Part shown: positions 17,547-26,684 of the stretch, piece by piece
How positions within the stretch are numbered: the first letter of the stretch is position 1
How the letters are laid out: each line of letters opens with the position of its first letter
NCBI GenBank assembly: GCA_049516395.1
Contig: JBEKTD010000003.1
Location: forward strand, 248,001-312,000
Source of the DNA: Fen-1362 sp049516395
GTDB lineage: Bacteria; Planctomycetota; Phycisphaerae; Sedimentisphaerales; Anaerobacaceae
Reading direction: 5' to 3'
Length of the DNA stretch: 64,000 nt
The notes under the pieces: model-generated
Told to the model about the DNA's origin: nothing
What the model saw: only the letters and a program-made list of their open reading frames with translations
Database searches by the model: none
Program-made: the position numbers and the translations under genes

Positions 17547-18362
17547 AAGACCGGGGGAAGCTTTGGCCGGTGTGTTCGCATCGGCTGCTGGTTCGCTGCG
17601 GAAGCAGGGCTTTAATTCCGGTACGGCTTTGACAAGGTCCTCAACGACGAGACGGGCAAACATCACGCTGCCTTTGTCGTTGAGATGCGTGTTGTCGAAT
17701 TGGTTGCTGTCTTTGATCGGGCTGAACTCATAGCACTTTTGCTTACCCAGTTGTTCGCATAATTTTTTGCTGCTTGTGTAAAGGTCGACGAGCGGAACGT
17801 TCTTTTCCTTGGCGAGTTGTCTGACCGCCTCGGCGTAGGGGGCCAGTGTGGAGTTAATCGTATTGGGGTCGGATTTGTCCCACTGGCGGCGCACCATCGG
17901 AGTAACCAGAATCGGCTTTGCTCCGATTGCGCGGACTTCGTTTATGTATTGAGTCATATATTCGCGATAGGTGGTATTGGGGTCGGTGGTGCGTTCTTCA
18001 CCTTTGTTCGGCTCATCGTTGTGGCCGAACTGTATTAAGTAATAATCCCCTTTAAGGGCAATTGCTTTTTTCAATCGGCCTTCATTGATGAAGCTTTTGG
18101 AGCTTCTGCCGCCAATGGCGGTATTAACGCAAAATGCGTTGTTGTTAAGAAACTGTTTGAATCCCGGTCCCCAGCCCTGCCTGTCTGAGACAGTCGAATC
18201 GCCCATAAGAACAAACTTTACTCTTTTGCCAGCCGGTGATGCGGGGGTTGCCGCCGCATTGGAATCCGCGGGTTCGGCTGCACAAGCCCATGTCGCGGCG
18301 AATCCGGTTAAAGTTAAAACACAAATTATTAAAGTTAATCCTGTAATCTTTCTGCTGTTCAT
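17538..18362 (-). CDS. Rhamnogalacturonan acetylesterase (CE12, SGNH fold)
   Basis: 274 residues. A signal peptide (hydrophobic to about 29, ending ACAAE) sends it out of the cytoplasm, followed by an Ala/Pro-rich linker. SGNH blocks: MGDSTVSD with nucleophile S56, GGRSS near 84-88, FGHND with N115, and FDNTHLN with D223 and H226. The CE12 family removes acetyl groups from rhamnogalacturonan and related pectins, opening the chain to lyases and hydrolases. It follows the GH28 gene by 47 nt on the same strand, so both probably come from one transcript. Confidence 0.88.
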   Translation of the reverse strand: MNSRKITGLTLIICVLTLTGFAATWACAAEPADSNAAATPASPAGKRVKFVLMGDSTVSDRQGWGPGFKQFLNNNAFCVNTAIGGRSSKSFINEGRLKKAIALKGDYYLIQFGHNDEPNKGEERTTDPNTTYREYMTQYINEVRAIGAKPILVTPMVRRQWDKSDPNTINSTLAPYAEAVRQLAKEKNVPLVDLYTSSKKLCEQLGKQKCYEFSPIKDSNQFDNTHLNDKGSVMFARLVVEDLVKAVPELKPCFRSEPAADANTPAKASPGLAQ

Positions 18363-18409
18363 AACAATTTCCTAATTCATAATAAAAACCATAACGTTAG
18401 AAACCGAAG

Positions 18410-20077
18410 TTATTTTAATACAGAATCTGGCAACGGGCTACAATTTTTGAAAGTAAGGCCTGAGGTCGAGTTGGCATCGATTGTCCAGGGAGGTGTGCTG
18501 TTTGCAATTTTGATTGAGTCAAAGACACTGTTTGTGCAGTATTTGATATTCGCACCGCCCGCCGCGGCCCCGTCTATAGAAATGCTGCTTAGGGACAGAT
18601 TGGTATGCGGCGTGCCGGCTAATCCGCTGACATAAATGCCATACTTTTTGAGGTTGGAGCAGGTGATGTTCTTTACTGTGATATCCTTAAACTGCCCCGG
18701 GCCGCCTGAGGGATAATCGCAGGAATAAGAGCTGTCGAAGAATATCGCGGAATGCTTCGCAATGTTTTTGATTGTAATATCCCTGCAAAGAACGTTTCTG
18801 GCTCCGCCGCCTTGTTTGGTGCCGGTCTTGAAGCGAAGGCCGATATCCGTTCCGTCAAAAACACAGTCCTCGACTAAAACATTCTGAATCCACGCTGCTG
18901 TAAAGCTGCCGAAAACCACTCCGCCGTGGCCTCGTTTGGCGATGCAATTAAAAACTCGGATATTATTGTCCGGGTAATTTTCTTTTACGCCGTCAGCGCC
19001 GACACCGGCATTAAAATTAATACAATCATCTCCGGTGTCGAAACTTGAATTGAAAATATATGCAGTGTCACTTGTCGCAAGGTCAATGCCGTCGGCATTA
19101 TGAATATCGTAAGTAGTAACCGTGATTCCGTTTACCGTAATATTTTTGGAGTAGCTGATAAAGATAACGTGCATCGGAGAGTTTACAAGTGTGAGTCTGC
19201 CGAGATATAAGCCGTCAACACCTTTTATGGTAATCATATCAGCCCTGGCGCTGTCTTCATTGGCGTCTTTTGCCTGGTTACTGCCCAGTATTGTATTTTT
19301 GTGACCCGTTATGGAACCGACGGTATCAGAGCCGCCGTTTACCGTGCCTGAGCCGCATATACGGACGTTAGTAATGCTCCCATACGTTTCAGTATAAGCG
19401 TTTATCAAACCCATATAATTTTTGCCGGATGAATAATATGGGAATCTTTTGCTTGTCCGCGGATAGTCGGCGGCATTATCGCTGCCTCGTAAAATTCCGT
19501 CGATTTGAAGTGTCATGTTGCTTTTTAAGAAAAGAGCACCGCTGACAAATGTGCCGGAAGGAATTAGGACTTTGCCGCCTGCCGTGCATTCATCGATTGC
19601 CTTTTGGATTGCGGCGGTATTCAGAGTTTTTCCGTCACCAACCGCGCCGTAAGCCGTAATATCAAACACTTTAATTGAAGGAGCGGTTAATTGTATGACT
19701 TTATTGCTGGGCCCGGATTCTTCTCCGGATGCATCTACGGCTTTTACAATAAGCGAATAGGGGGAATTCGGCTCCAAACCTGTAATATTGTAAAAAAGGT
19801 TTTTTGTGTTACCGGCCAAAGATCCGTTTTGATAGACATTGTAACTGACAACGTTTGAATAATCAGACGGTTTGCTCCAAATAGCCGTAATGCTTGAATC
19901 ATCATACGCCATAGGGGGAACCATCAATTTTTGAGGTGAGGCAAGGGGAGTAGCTTTACTAACGGCCGTTTTGGGTGCGTTGGAATCAGGTATAGTTGAA
20001 CTCTGGGCCTGTTTTTGCAAGGCATCACAACCAAACAATATTGAAAAGGCGACAAATAAAACGAGGTTTTTTCGCAT
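18410..20077 (-). CDS. GH28 enzyme with N-terminal fibronectin III domain, lipoprotein
   Basis: 555 residues from the ATG at 20077 (GGAGTG upstream). The frame is open to 20125, but only the inner start gives a proper lipoprotein signal (VAFSILFGC). After a Ser/Pro linker comes an FnIII-like domain (about 50-135, with ITGLEPNSPYSLIVKAVDASG), then the GH28 beta-helix from FDITAYGAVGDGK. Catalytic motifs NADG, GDDC, RGHGG and GLRFKTG are present. FnIII modules usually act as spacers or binding modules. First gene of the GH28-CE12 operon; operator B lies 89 nt upstream, shared with the divergent PL9 gene. Confidence 0.88.
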   Translation of the reverse strand: MRKNLVLFVAFSILFGCDALQKQAQSSTIPDSNAPKTAVSKATPLASPQKLMVPPMAYDDSSITAIWSKPSDYSNVVSYNVYQNGSLAGNTKNLFYNITGLEPNSPYSLIVKAVDASGEESGPSNKVIQLTAPSIKVFDITAYGAVGDGKTLNTAAIQKAIDECTAGGKVLIPSGTFVSGALFLKSNMTLQIDGILRGSDNAADYPRTSKRFPYYSSGKNYMGLINAYTETYGSITNVRICGSGTVNGGSDTVGSITGHKNTILGSNQAKDANEDSARADMITIKGVDGLYLGRLTLVNSPMHVIFISYSKNITVNGITVTTYDIHNADGIDLATSDTAYIFNSSFDTGDDCINFNAGVGADGVKENYPDNNIRVFNCIAKRGHGGVVFGSFTAAWIQNVLVEDCVFDGTDIGLRFKTGTKQGGGARNVLCRDITIKNIAKHSAIFFDSSYSCDYPSGGPGQFKDITVKNITCSNLKKYGIYVSGLAGTPHTNLSLSSISIDGAAAGGANIKYCTNSVFDSIKIANSTPPWTIDANSTSGLTFKNCSPLPDSVLK

Positions 20078-20165
20078 ACTGGTCACTCCAAAGATTTTAT
20101 AAAAGAATACGGCCTTTAGGAACATTCATTTTAATGTACCGACAGGTTTCTAAGGCGGTCTTTTC

Positions 20166-20191
20166 GCGCAAATAAAAAGATAATATCGCGC
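20166..20191. promoter_or_regulatory. Putative paired operator B in a divergent promoter region
   Basis: An identical 10-mer CGCGCAAATA occurs at 20165 and 20187, exactly 22 bp apart. The site lies 89 nt upstream of the GH28 start (minus) and 82 nt upstream of the PL9 start (plus). On the plus strand a good -10 (TATAAT) follows at 20232-20237 without an obvious -35, as expected for an activator-dependent promoter. Confidence 0.65.
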
Positions 20192-20272
20192 AAATATTCC
20201 TATAGGGCCATAATTTTACCAGGTTTTATGGTATAATGATATGGAAGTTGATTGTCTTTTGGAGTAGCAGGT

Positions 20273-21742
20273 ATGAAAAGAGCGTTTTGGCAGGGGGTGT
20301 TGCCGTTCATGCTGGGGATTCTTTTTACGGCGTGTCCCGGATATTGCAGCACTTATTTTGTTGACCCAAATGGAAGCGACAGCAATCCTGGTACTATCGG
20401 CGCTCCATTTCAAACGATTGGCTATGCCGTAACGACGGCTGTGGCCGGCGATACAATTTACGTTCGCGGCGGAACATACGCATATTCAGGCTCAAGCACG
20501 GCTATTACTCTTCCCACGAAAAGCGGTTCAAGTCCAACCAATCGATGTTCTTTAATCGGCTATAACGGTGAAAGGCCGCTCCTGGATTTTAATGCTATGC
20601 CAGGTACATCCTCAGACGGCCTTAAAATTAACGGAAGTTACTGGTATGTCAAAGGTTTGGACTGCAGAGCAGCTCCCCATAACGGTATAAAAATCAGTGG
20701 GGGGAACTACAATATCGTTGAGTTTTGCCGCTCATACGAAAACAAGAATGCCGGCGTACAATTGGCATCAGGAGCATCGTACAACCAAATAATAAATTGC
20801 GATTCCTACTACAACTGTGATTATTATGATGGCGGAGGTAATGCCGATGGTTTCTCGCCTAAACTCGATGTCGGCACAGGCAATTATTTTTATGGATGCA
20901 GGTCGTGGCAGAACTCGGATGATGGGTATGATGGGTATCTTCGGCCATCCGATGATATAAATACTACTTATGACCATTGCTGGTCTTTCCAAAATGGGTG
21001 GTTTTGGAAGGATGGCTCAACAAACTCATCAATGAACGGCAATGGATTTAAAATGGGCGGCGGAGATAATAGTAATGCTGCTAACTTAAGACATAATGCG
21101 ACTCTGAAGAACTGCCTGTCATTCTCCAACAAAGTCAAAGGATTTGACCAGAATCACAATAAAGGTTCAATGACTCTCTACAATTGCACGGCTTTTGGTA
21201 ATGGGGGTGCTAATTTTTCCATTTATGAAACCCTGGTTGCCGGCAAAACAGCAACCATTACTAACGGTGTCGCTTATACAGGCGGCACGAATAATCTCGG
21301 CAGTTTTGTTGTACAAACAACAAATAGTTGGATGTCCCCGTTTACCGTCAACAACACGGATTTTGTAAGTACTGACCCTTCTGCGGCTTATGGCGCACGA
21401 AAAGCCGACGGCAGTTTGCCGGACATTAATTTTATGCACCTTGCCGCCGGAAGTGACCTCATTAATGGTGGAACTTATGTCGGGCTACCTTACCACGGCA
21501 GTGCACCCGACCTCGGATACTTTGAGTATGGCGGCTGTACAACCCCGGCTGCCTCTGACCTCAACAGCGACTGCGAGGTGGATTTCCTCGACTATGCTCT
21601 TCTGGCTGAGGCATGGGGAAGCAACCCGCCTGAGGTTGATTTGAACAACGACGGCTATCTGAATTTGTTGGACATAGCCCAATTCGCAATAGACTGGCTG
21701 ACCTGCAATCGAGACCCTCAAAGCGAGTGCTGGCAGCCATAA
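20273..21742 (+). CDS. Pectate lyase, PL9 family, with dockerin-like C-terminus
   Basis: 489 residues from ATG 20273 (GGAG 9 nt upstream); the upstream in-frame start at 20252 is not needed. A signal peptide ends near CPGYCS. The parallel beta-helix contains NADGFSPKLD and WQNSDDGYDGYL, typical PL9 calcium-site sequences, and NGNGFKMGGG, where the lysine corresponds to the Bronsted base of PL9 lyases. The enzyme cleaves polygalacturonate by beta-elimination with calcium. The last 60 residues form two EF-hand-like repeats (DLNSDCEVDFLDY, DLNNDGYLNLLDI), a dockerin-type module nearly identical to that of the next gene. It should be secreted and perhaps attached to a surface scaffold. Confidence 0.88.
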   Translation: MKRAFWQGVLPFMLGILFTACPGYCSTYFVDPNGSDSNPGTIGAPFQTIGYAVTTAVAGDTIYVRGGTYAYSGSSTAITLPTKSGSSPTNRCSLIGYNGERPLLDFNAMPGTSSDGLKINGSYWYVKGLDCRAAPHNGIKISGGNYNIVEFCRSYENKNAGVQLASGASYNQIINCDSYYNCDYYDGGGNADGFSPKLDVGTGNYFYGCRSWQNSDDGYDGYLRPSDDINTTYDHCWSFQNGWFWKDGSTNSSMNGNGFKMGGGDNSNAANLRHNATLKNCLSFSNKVKGFDQNHNKGSMTLYNCTAFGNGGANFSIYETLVAGKTATITNGVAYTGGTNNLGSFVVQTTNSWMSPFTVNNTDFVSTDPSAAYGARKADGSLPDINFMHLAAGSDLINGGTYVGLPYHGSAPDLGYFEYGGCTTPAASDLNSDCEVDFLDYALLAEAWGSNPPEVDLNNDGYLNLLDIAQFAIDWLTCNRDPQSECWQP

Positions 21743-21751
21743 AAGGTCTTT

Positions 21752-21777
21752 GCACCAAATGAACTTTTTCTTTGCGC
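21752..21777. promoter_or_regulatory. Putative paired operator C (one degenerate half)
   Basis: TTTGCACCAAA (core at 21752) and TTTGCGCGA (core at 21774) have cores 22 bp apart. The site lies between PL9 and CE8, 79 nt upstream of the CE8 start. Confidence 0.5.
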
Positions 21778-21855
21778 GATATTGCCTTGCTTTTTCAGCT
21801 TACTCCTAAGAAAATCAAAGGTAAGTCCTATTTTTGGAAAGGATGGAGCAGGGTT

Positions 21856-23754
21856 ATGTGCAGGAAATCAATAAACAGTTATATTTGGTTTGTTGTTTTT
21901 TTCCCCGTATTAGGATTTCTGTCAGGCCCAGATGTCAAGGCCGCCGATATGACGATAACTAATCTTTTGCCCGCAAATAATGCGGTCGAGGTATGCGCAG
22001 ATTCAAAACTGTGGATAACTTTTGGCACGGCACCGATAGTAGCGACTGACGGCAACCTGCTGATATGCAAGGTGTCGGATGACAGCGTGGTTTATCAGCT
22101 TCACCTGCAGATACTGCCTGCTGATGCTTATGGGCATATTTCGACAGGATGGCCGTATACCATAAACCTCAATGGAAGGATAGTAAACTACGAGCCCTTT
22201 GCTGTTAGTGGTAATACAGTAGAGATATACCCGTCGACACGTCTGGATTATAACACGCCATACTATATTAAGATGACGGCTGGTTTCTGCACGGACGCCA
22301 ATGGCAATACTTCGCCCGCGATAACCGACAACGCAACTTGGCGATTTACAACCAAAGTGGTTGCACCTGCGGCAGACCACGATTATACGGTAGCGCTGGA
22401 TGGAAGCGGGGACTTCTGCACGTTGCAGGGAGCCGTCGATGCCGTGGTTAACAACGACCCCTGTCGGACACTTATTAAAGTCAGGAAGGGCACATATAGA
22501 GAAATAGTCAATATACCCAGCAACAAAGCCAATATGACGTGGCTTGGCGAGGACCGTGATACGGCGATTATGGCAGCGTACAACTTCAATGGCTTTAATG
22601 GCAGCAGCGACACCCGAATGTTGATAAGGGGGTCTGCCAACGGGTTCAGGATGTACAATATGACATTTCACAACCTGAGGCCCAAGGCCAGCGGTAATAA
22701 TCAGGCGGAGACGATAAAACATTCAGGGTTGCAGAGCATTGTCAAAAACTGCAAATTTATGAGTTTCCAGGATACGTTGTGTCTCAACGGGCAAATGTAT
22801 CTCGAGGATTGTTACATCGAGGGAGATGTGGATTATATCTGGGGATATGGGACGGTCTATTTCGACAGATGCGAGATTCATTCGCTGACCACAAAAGGAT
22901 ACATAACACAGTCAAGACAGGTAAGCGGTGTCAATGGCTTCTTTTTTGTTGACTGCAATCTGACTTCGCCGGCAGGAATGACAAACTGCTATTTAGGCAG
23001 AGGAGCAGGAAGCGGCTATCCTTATGGTCAGACCGCGTATATAAACTGCACAATGCCAAATACTATGTTTTATCCGGTAGGATGGCTCCTGAACGGCACA
23101 GACCCGACTAATCTTAGATTTTGGGAGTACAAGTCAGTAGCGCCAGACGGCACTCTCATCGACGTAAGTCAGCGGCTTAATCCCGGCTCAACACAGCTCG
23201 ACGATGCCAATGGACTGTATTGGAGGGATGTAAATAATGTTTTCGGCACGTGGAATCCCCAAACCCTTGGCGAATTGCCTACCGCTTCCTGGCAGCCTCA
23301 GCCGGCGGACGGGGCAACCGGAGTTCCTGCCGAAGGTGTCTCGCTGACATGGGCGGCGGGTGCGAAAGCCACATCACATATGGTATATTTCGGTACGACC
23401 AACCCGCCGGAGTTTGTCGGCGAACAAACGGACACGTCGTTTGCGACAGGGGCAATGTTGCCAGATGTGAATTATTACTGGCGCATCGATGAAAAGAATT
23501 CGGAAGGTACGACAACCGGCGCAGTGTGGAGTTTTACTACGACATATGTCTGCACTGGCTCTATCATCTCCGATCTCAATGGCAATTGTCAGGTGGATTT
23601 CCTCGACTATGCTCAACTGGCCGACGCATGGGCAAGCAACCCGCCTGAGGTTGATTTGAATAACGACGGTTATCTGAATCTTATGGACATAGCTCAATTC
23701 GCAATTGACTGGCTGACCTGCAATCGAGACCCTTCCAGCGAGTGTTGGCAATAA
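21856..23754 (+). CDS. Pectin methylesterase (CE8) with Ig-like and dockerin-like domains
   Basis: 632 residues from ATG 21856 (GGAG upstream); the frame is open to 21772 but lacks a signal there. Layout: signal peptide to about 30; SbsA-type Ig-like domain (ITNLLPANNAVEVCADSKLWITFG onward) to about 170; CE8 beta-helix 175-475; an Ig/FnIII-like domain; dockerin-like EF repeats at the end. CE8 residues: FQDTL, VDYIWGYG (catalytic Asp) and the Arg in YLGRGAG, where the usual Trp after LGRP is replaced. The enzyme releases methanol from pectin, giving substrate to the lyases. Follows PL9 by 113 bp, with its own operator C. Confidence 0.87.
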   Translation: MCRKSINSYIWFVVFFPVLGFLSGPDVKAADMTITNLLPANNAVEVCADSKLWITFGTAPIVATDGNLLICKVSDDSVVYQLHLQILPADAYGHISTGWPYTINLNGRIVNYEPFAVSGNTVEIYPSTRLDYNTPYYIKMTAGFCTDANGNTSPAITDNATWRFTTKVVAPAADHDYTVALDGSGDFCTLQGAVDAVVNNDPCRTLIKVRKGTYREIVNIPSNKANMTWLGEDRDTAIMAAYNFNGFNGSSDTRMLIRGSANGFRMYNMTFHNLRPKASGNNQAETIKHSGLQSIVKNCKFMSFQDTLCLNGQMYLEDCYIEGDVDYIWGYGTVYFDRCEIHSLTTKGYITQSRQVSGVNGFFFVDCNLTSPAGMTNCYLGRGAGSGYPYGQTAYINCTMPNTMFYPVGWLLNGTDPTNLRFWEYKSVAPDGTLIDVSQRLNPGSTQLDDANGLYWRDVNNVFGTWNPQTLGELPTASWQPQPADGATGVPAEGVSLTWAAGAKATSHMVYFGTTNPPEFVGEQTDTSFATGAMLPDVNYYWRIDEKNSEGTTTGAVWSFTTTYVCTGSIISDLNGNCQVDFLDYAQLADAWASNPPEVDLNNDGYLNLMDIAQFAIDWLTCNRDPSSECWQ

Positions 23755-23790
23755 ATTGAACGCGGTCTAATAAGCATTGCTTTAGCGATT
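23738..23790. repeat. 38-bp direct repeat copy 1, fused to an 18-bp regulator segment
   Basis: Covers the last CE8 codons plus 21 bp beyond. Positions 23738-23775 match 25420-25457 with two mismatches; positions 23773-23790 (AGCATTGCTTTAGCGATT) match 25585-25602 inside the regulator gene. The join lies at a shared AATRAGC. Confidence 0.85.
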
Positions 23791-23831
23791 AATATCTTGA
23801 AAGTTTTACTGTAATGCTTATTTTTGAATAG

Positions 23832-25370
23832 ATGGACACAAGCTCAAACAGACGGTCTTTTTTAATTTGCCTGATATTAGGACTAACTACCTTTGCCGTT
23901 TTTTATCAGGTACACAGTTTCAAGTTTATTACTTATGATGACCCCTATTACGTCTATAAAAACCCGGATATACAATCTGGCATCACGCTTGAATCCATCA
24001 AATGGGCTTTTACTACTGATTGTACGGCCAACTGGCATCCATTAACATGGCTGTCGTATATGCTGGACTGGCAGCTTTTCGGTAAAAACGCAGGCGCCTA
24101 CCATATTACTAACCTGATTTTCCATATTGTAAATGCCCTGCTGCTTTTCATTGTTCTAAAACAAATGACGGGGGTACTTTGGCAGAGCGCATTTGCAGCG
24201 GCGCTGTTTGCGCTTCATCCGCTTCACGTCGAATCCGTCGCGTGGGTCTCTGAACGTAAAGATGTTCTGAGCGTTTTTTTCTGGCTGCTGACAATGTGGG
24301 CATATTTGCGTTATGTGAATAAGCCAGGTATCAGCCGATATTTGTGGATAGTTATATTTCTCGCTCTCGGTTTAATGGCAAAACCTATGCTGGTTACGCT
24401 GCCTTTTGTATTGCTTCTGCTTGATTATTGGCCACTTGAACGTTTCAGGCGGCGCACACTTTTCTATTTGATTGGAGAAAAAATTCCCTTTTTTGTTCTC
24501 TCGGCGGCTTCAAGTGTTGTTACATTTCTTGTACAGCGAAGCAGCCTGGCGGTAGTATCGCTTAATATGCTCCCTTTAAAGTTCCGCATTCTCAATGCTC
24601 TTGTTTCTTATATAGAATATATAGAGAAAATGTTTTGGCCAAGTCGCTTAGCCGTATTCTATCCGCATGCCAGCCGAAATATACCGATTCTGTATGCCAT
24701 AATATCAGCCGGTCTTCTGCTGGCCGCAACTGTTCTTGTGATTCGACTTGCAAAAAATCACCGATACCTGGTTACAGGCTGGTTCTGGTATATCGGAACG
24801 CTTGTTCCCGTCGTCGGCATTATTCAAGTTGGCATCCAGGGTATGGCCGACCGTTATAGTTATATTACACTGACAGGTTTATTTATTATCATTGCCTGGG
24901 CAATGCCTGACCTGTTGGCAAAATGGCGATATAAAAAAATCGTACTTGCTTCATTGGCACTGCTGATTGTTTCAACCATATCTATATGTACTTATAATCA
25001 GCTTCGCTACTGGCGAAATACCTCGACTTTGTTTCAGTATGCCATTGATGCGACAAAGGATAATTTTATGGCGATGAATGAATTGGCCTGGTTTTCAGCA
25101 GTTGACCCGAAAATTACGGCGTACAATCCTTACAGGGCAATACAGCTTGCCGAAGAGGCCTGTAAAATTACTCATTACAGCGACCCTGGAAATTTGGATA
25201 CCTTAGCTGTCGCTTATGCTGCAGCAGGCAACTTCAGTAAAGCCATAGAAATAACTGGAAAAGCCCTGGAATTATGCCAATCTTCCGACCAGGAAACGCT
25301 TAAAAAGGAACTTGAAAGTCGGCTGGCTCTGTATAAGGCGAACAAACCTTATATCGAAAATGAGCAATAG
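23832..25370 (+). CDS. TMTC-like multi-pass membrane glycosyltransferase
   Basis: 512 residues with about 10-12 membrane helices. The family pattern is clear: an early YDDPYYVYKNPDI, then NWHPLTWLSYMLDW, HPLHVESVAWVSERKDVLS and MAKPMLVTLPFVLLLLDYWPL. These are hallmarks of the bacterial TMTC/DUF1736-type proteins related to protein O-mannosyltransferases (GT39-like, GT-C fold), which use lipid-linked sugars. The C-terminal 90 residues look like one or two TPR units (YAAAGNFSKAIEITGKAL). It has no clear RBS and lies inside the pectin locus between two direct repeats, which suggests later insertion. A role in glycosylating secreted dockerin proteins is only a guess. Confidence 0.8.
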   Translation: MDTSSNRRSFLICLILGLTTFAVFYQVHSFKFITYDDPYYVYKNPDIQSGITLESIKWAFTTDCTANWHPLTWLSYMLDWQLFGKNAGAYHITNLIFHIVNALLLFIVLKQMTGVLWQSAFAAALFALHPLHVESVAWVSERKDVLSVFFWLLTMWAYLRYVNKPGISRYLWIVIFLALGLMAKPMLVTLPFVLLLLDYWPLERFRRRTLFYLIGEKIPFFVLSAASSVVTFLVQRSSLAVVSLNMLPLKFRILNALVSYIEYIEKMFWPSRLAVFYPHASRNIPILYAIISAGLLLAATVLVIRLAKNHRYLVTGWFWYIGTLVPVVGIIQVGIQGMADRYSYITLTGLFIIIAWAMPDLLAKWRYKKIVLASLALLIVSTISICTYNQLRYWRNTSTLFQYAIDATKDNFMAMNELAWFSAVDPKITAYNPYRAIQLAEEACKITHYSDPGNLDTLAVAYAAAGNFSKAIEITGKALELCQSSDQETLKKELESRLALYKANKPYIENEQ

Positions 25371-25419
25371 ATTGACTAAATACGGCGTTTTTCAAATGTT
25401 AATTTACTGCTTACTGTGG

Positions 25420-25457
25420 GCGAGTGCTGGCAATAAATTGAACGCGGTCTAATGAGC
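25420..25457. repeat. 38-bp direct repeat copy 2
   Basis: Matches 23738-23775. It encodes the same ECWQ-stop tail as the dockerin genes but lies after the TMTC gene, without the rest of a dockerin gene. Its right end overlaps the 3' end of the regulator gene. Confidence 0.85.
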
Positions 25458-26639
25458 GTGGTAAAGCTGGCGGTATTTCTGAGGCAGCATTCCGGTGATT
25501 TTTATAAAGGCACGTCTCATATTTGAAGTGTAATGAAATCCTGAGTGGGCGGCTATTTCATCGATTGGAAGATTTGTCTCAATGAGCATTGCTTTAGCGA
25601 TTTCGAAGTGCGCCTGTACGATTTCATCATGTACGGATTTCCCGATTAAATCATGGAACCTCAACTGCAGCAGGCGCTTGCTCATACAAACGTGGTTGGC
25701 AATTGCATCGACCTGAAGCGGGGTATTGCCTTTTTCCCTGATATACTTCATGGCTTGTACGATAGCAGGGTCGTCGATTGCATAGACATCTGTTGAGCCG
25801 CGTGTTTCAACATGCGTCGGCTGAATTTCTATGCACTGCCCCTGCATAGTTTCATGTCCTGATATCATTTTGTCGAGCAGTTTGGCGGCATCGTAACCGG
25901 CTTTTTTGAAATTAAACGCGATGCTCGATAACGGCGGGTCGCAGATATTGCAGAGGGCATTGTCGTTATTGACGCCGAGGATGGCAATTTCGTCCGGAAC
26001 GCTGAAGCCGGCTTCTTTGGCCACATTGAGCAAATAGCAGGCAAATATGTCACAACTGGCCAGTATGGCTACCGGCTTGGGGAGTTGTTTAAGCCATTCT
26101 ATTAGTTTCTGTTGGCCGGCGTTGAGAGCCGTGTTAATCCATAACCTGGTAAATGGAGTCAGATCATTCCTGAGAAGCACCTGCTTTTCTTTGAACACAT
26201 GGACATTATAACCCCTCTTGGCCAGGTATTGGGAAAAGTGTTCCAGCCTTTCGGTAGACCACCTTGCCTGCGTAAGGCCGAAAAATGCAAGATTTACGAA
26301 TTTCTTTTTCAGCAGATATTCGCAGGCCATCTGTGCGACCTCTTTGGAATTCGCGCTTACAAAGGGAATATTGAGCAAATTTTGTATTGTGGCCACTCCT
26401 ATTACGGGTATGCCGATCCGGAGCAATTCTTCTGCCTTTATAGTTGTCTGTATGCTTGCAAAAGCCCCTTTGCAGCCTCTTTCCTTGAGAAACATCAGTG
26501 ACTTTTGCGAGCAATCAGGCCAGATAATCAACTGCCGGTTCCCCTTGTCACGGATGTATTGAGAGATGCCCGCCATCAACCCTTCGGTGTTGTGAGTGAT
26601 ATTATTGTGAGCGAAAGCTATTTTTATTTTTTCTTTCAT
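25449..26639 (-). CDS. XylR-type regulator: periplasmic-binding-like sensor plus AraC HTH
   Basis: 396 residues. The first 275 form a LacI/PBP1-like ligand-binding domain (IPVIGVATIQNLLNIPFVSAN, VPDEIAILGVNND). The last 100 form an AraC-type double helix-turn-helix (LQVDAIANHVCMSKRLLQLRF and IDEIAAHSGFHYTSNMRRAF). This is the architecture of E. coli XylR, a sugar-responsive activator. It is the only DNA-binding regulator in the pectin locus and points the opposite way to its neighbours, so it is the best candidate to read the 22-bp paired operators. A 16-bp palindrome upstream may be for autoregulation. Confidence 0.87.
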   Translation of the reverse strand: MKEKIKIAFAHNNITHNTEGLMAGISQYIRDKGNRQLIIWPDCSQKSLMFLKERGCKGAFASIQTTIKAEELLRIGIPVIGVATIQNLLNIPFVSANSKEVAQMACEYLLKKKFVNLAFFGLTQARWSTERLEHFSQYLAKRGYNVHVFKEKQVLLRNDLTPFTRLWINTALNAGQQKLIEWLKQLPKPVAILASCDIFACYLLNVAKEAGFSVPDEIAILGVNNDNALCNICDPPLSSIAFNFKKAGYDAAKLLDKMISGHETMQGQCIEIQPTHVETRGSTDVYAIDDPAIVQAMKYIREKGNTPLQVDAIANHVCMSKRLLQLRFHDLIGKSVHDEIVQAHFEIAKAMLIETNLPIDEIAAHSGFHYTSNMRRAFIKITGMLPQKYRQLYHAH

Positions 26640-26668
26640 CTCATCGCGACCTTTGTCTGTTTTTTAGT

Positions 26669-26684
26669 TTTTGTGTGTACACAA
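26669..26684. promoter_or_regulatory. Perfect 16-bp palindrome upstream of the XylR-type gene
   Basis: TTTTGTGTACACAAAA, centred about 38 nt before the regulator ATG. It is a candidate operator for autoregulation, and its sequence is unlike the GCGC pairs. Confidence 0.5.

Noticed and set aside
22003..22722. 239-residue minus-strand frame
   Set aside because: Antisense shadow of CE8.
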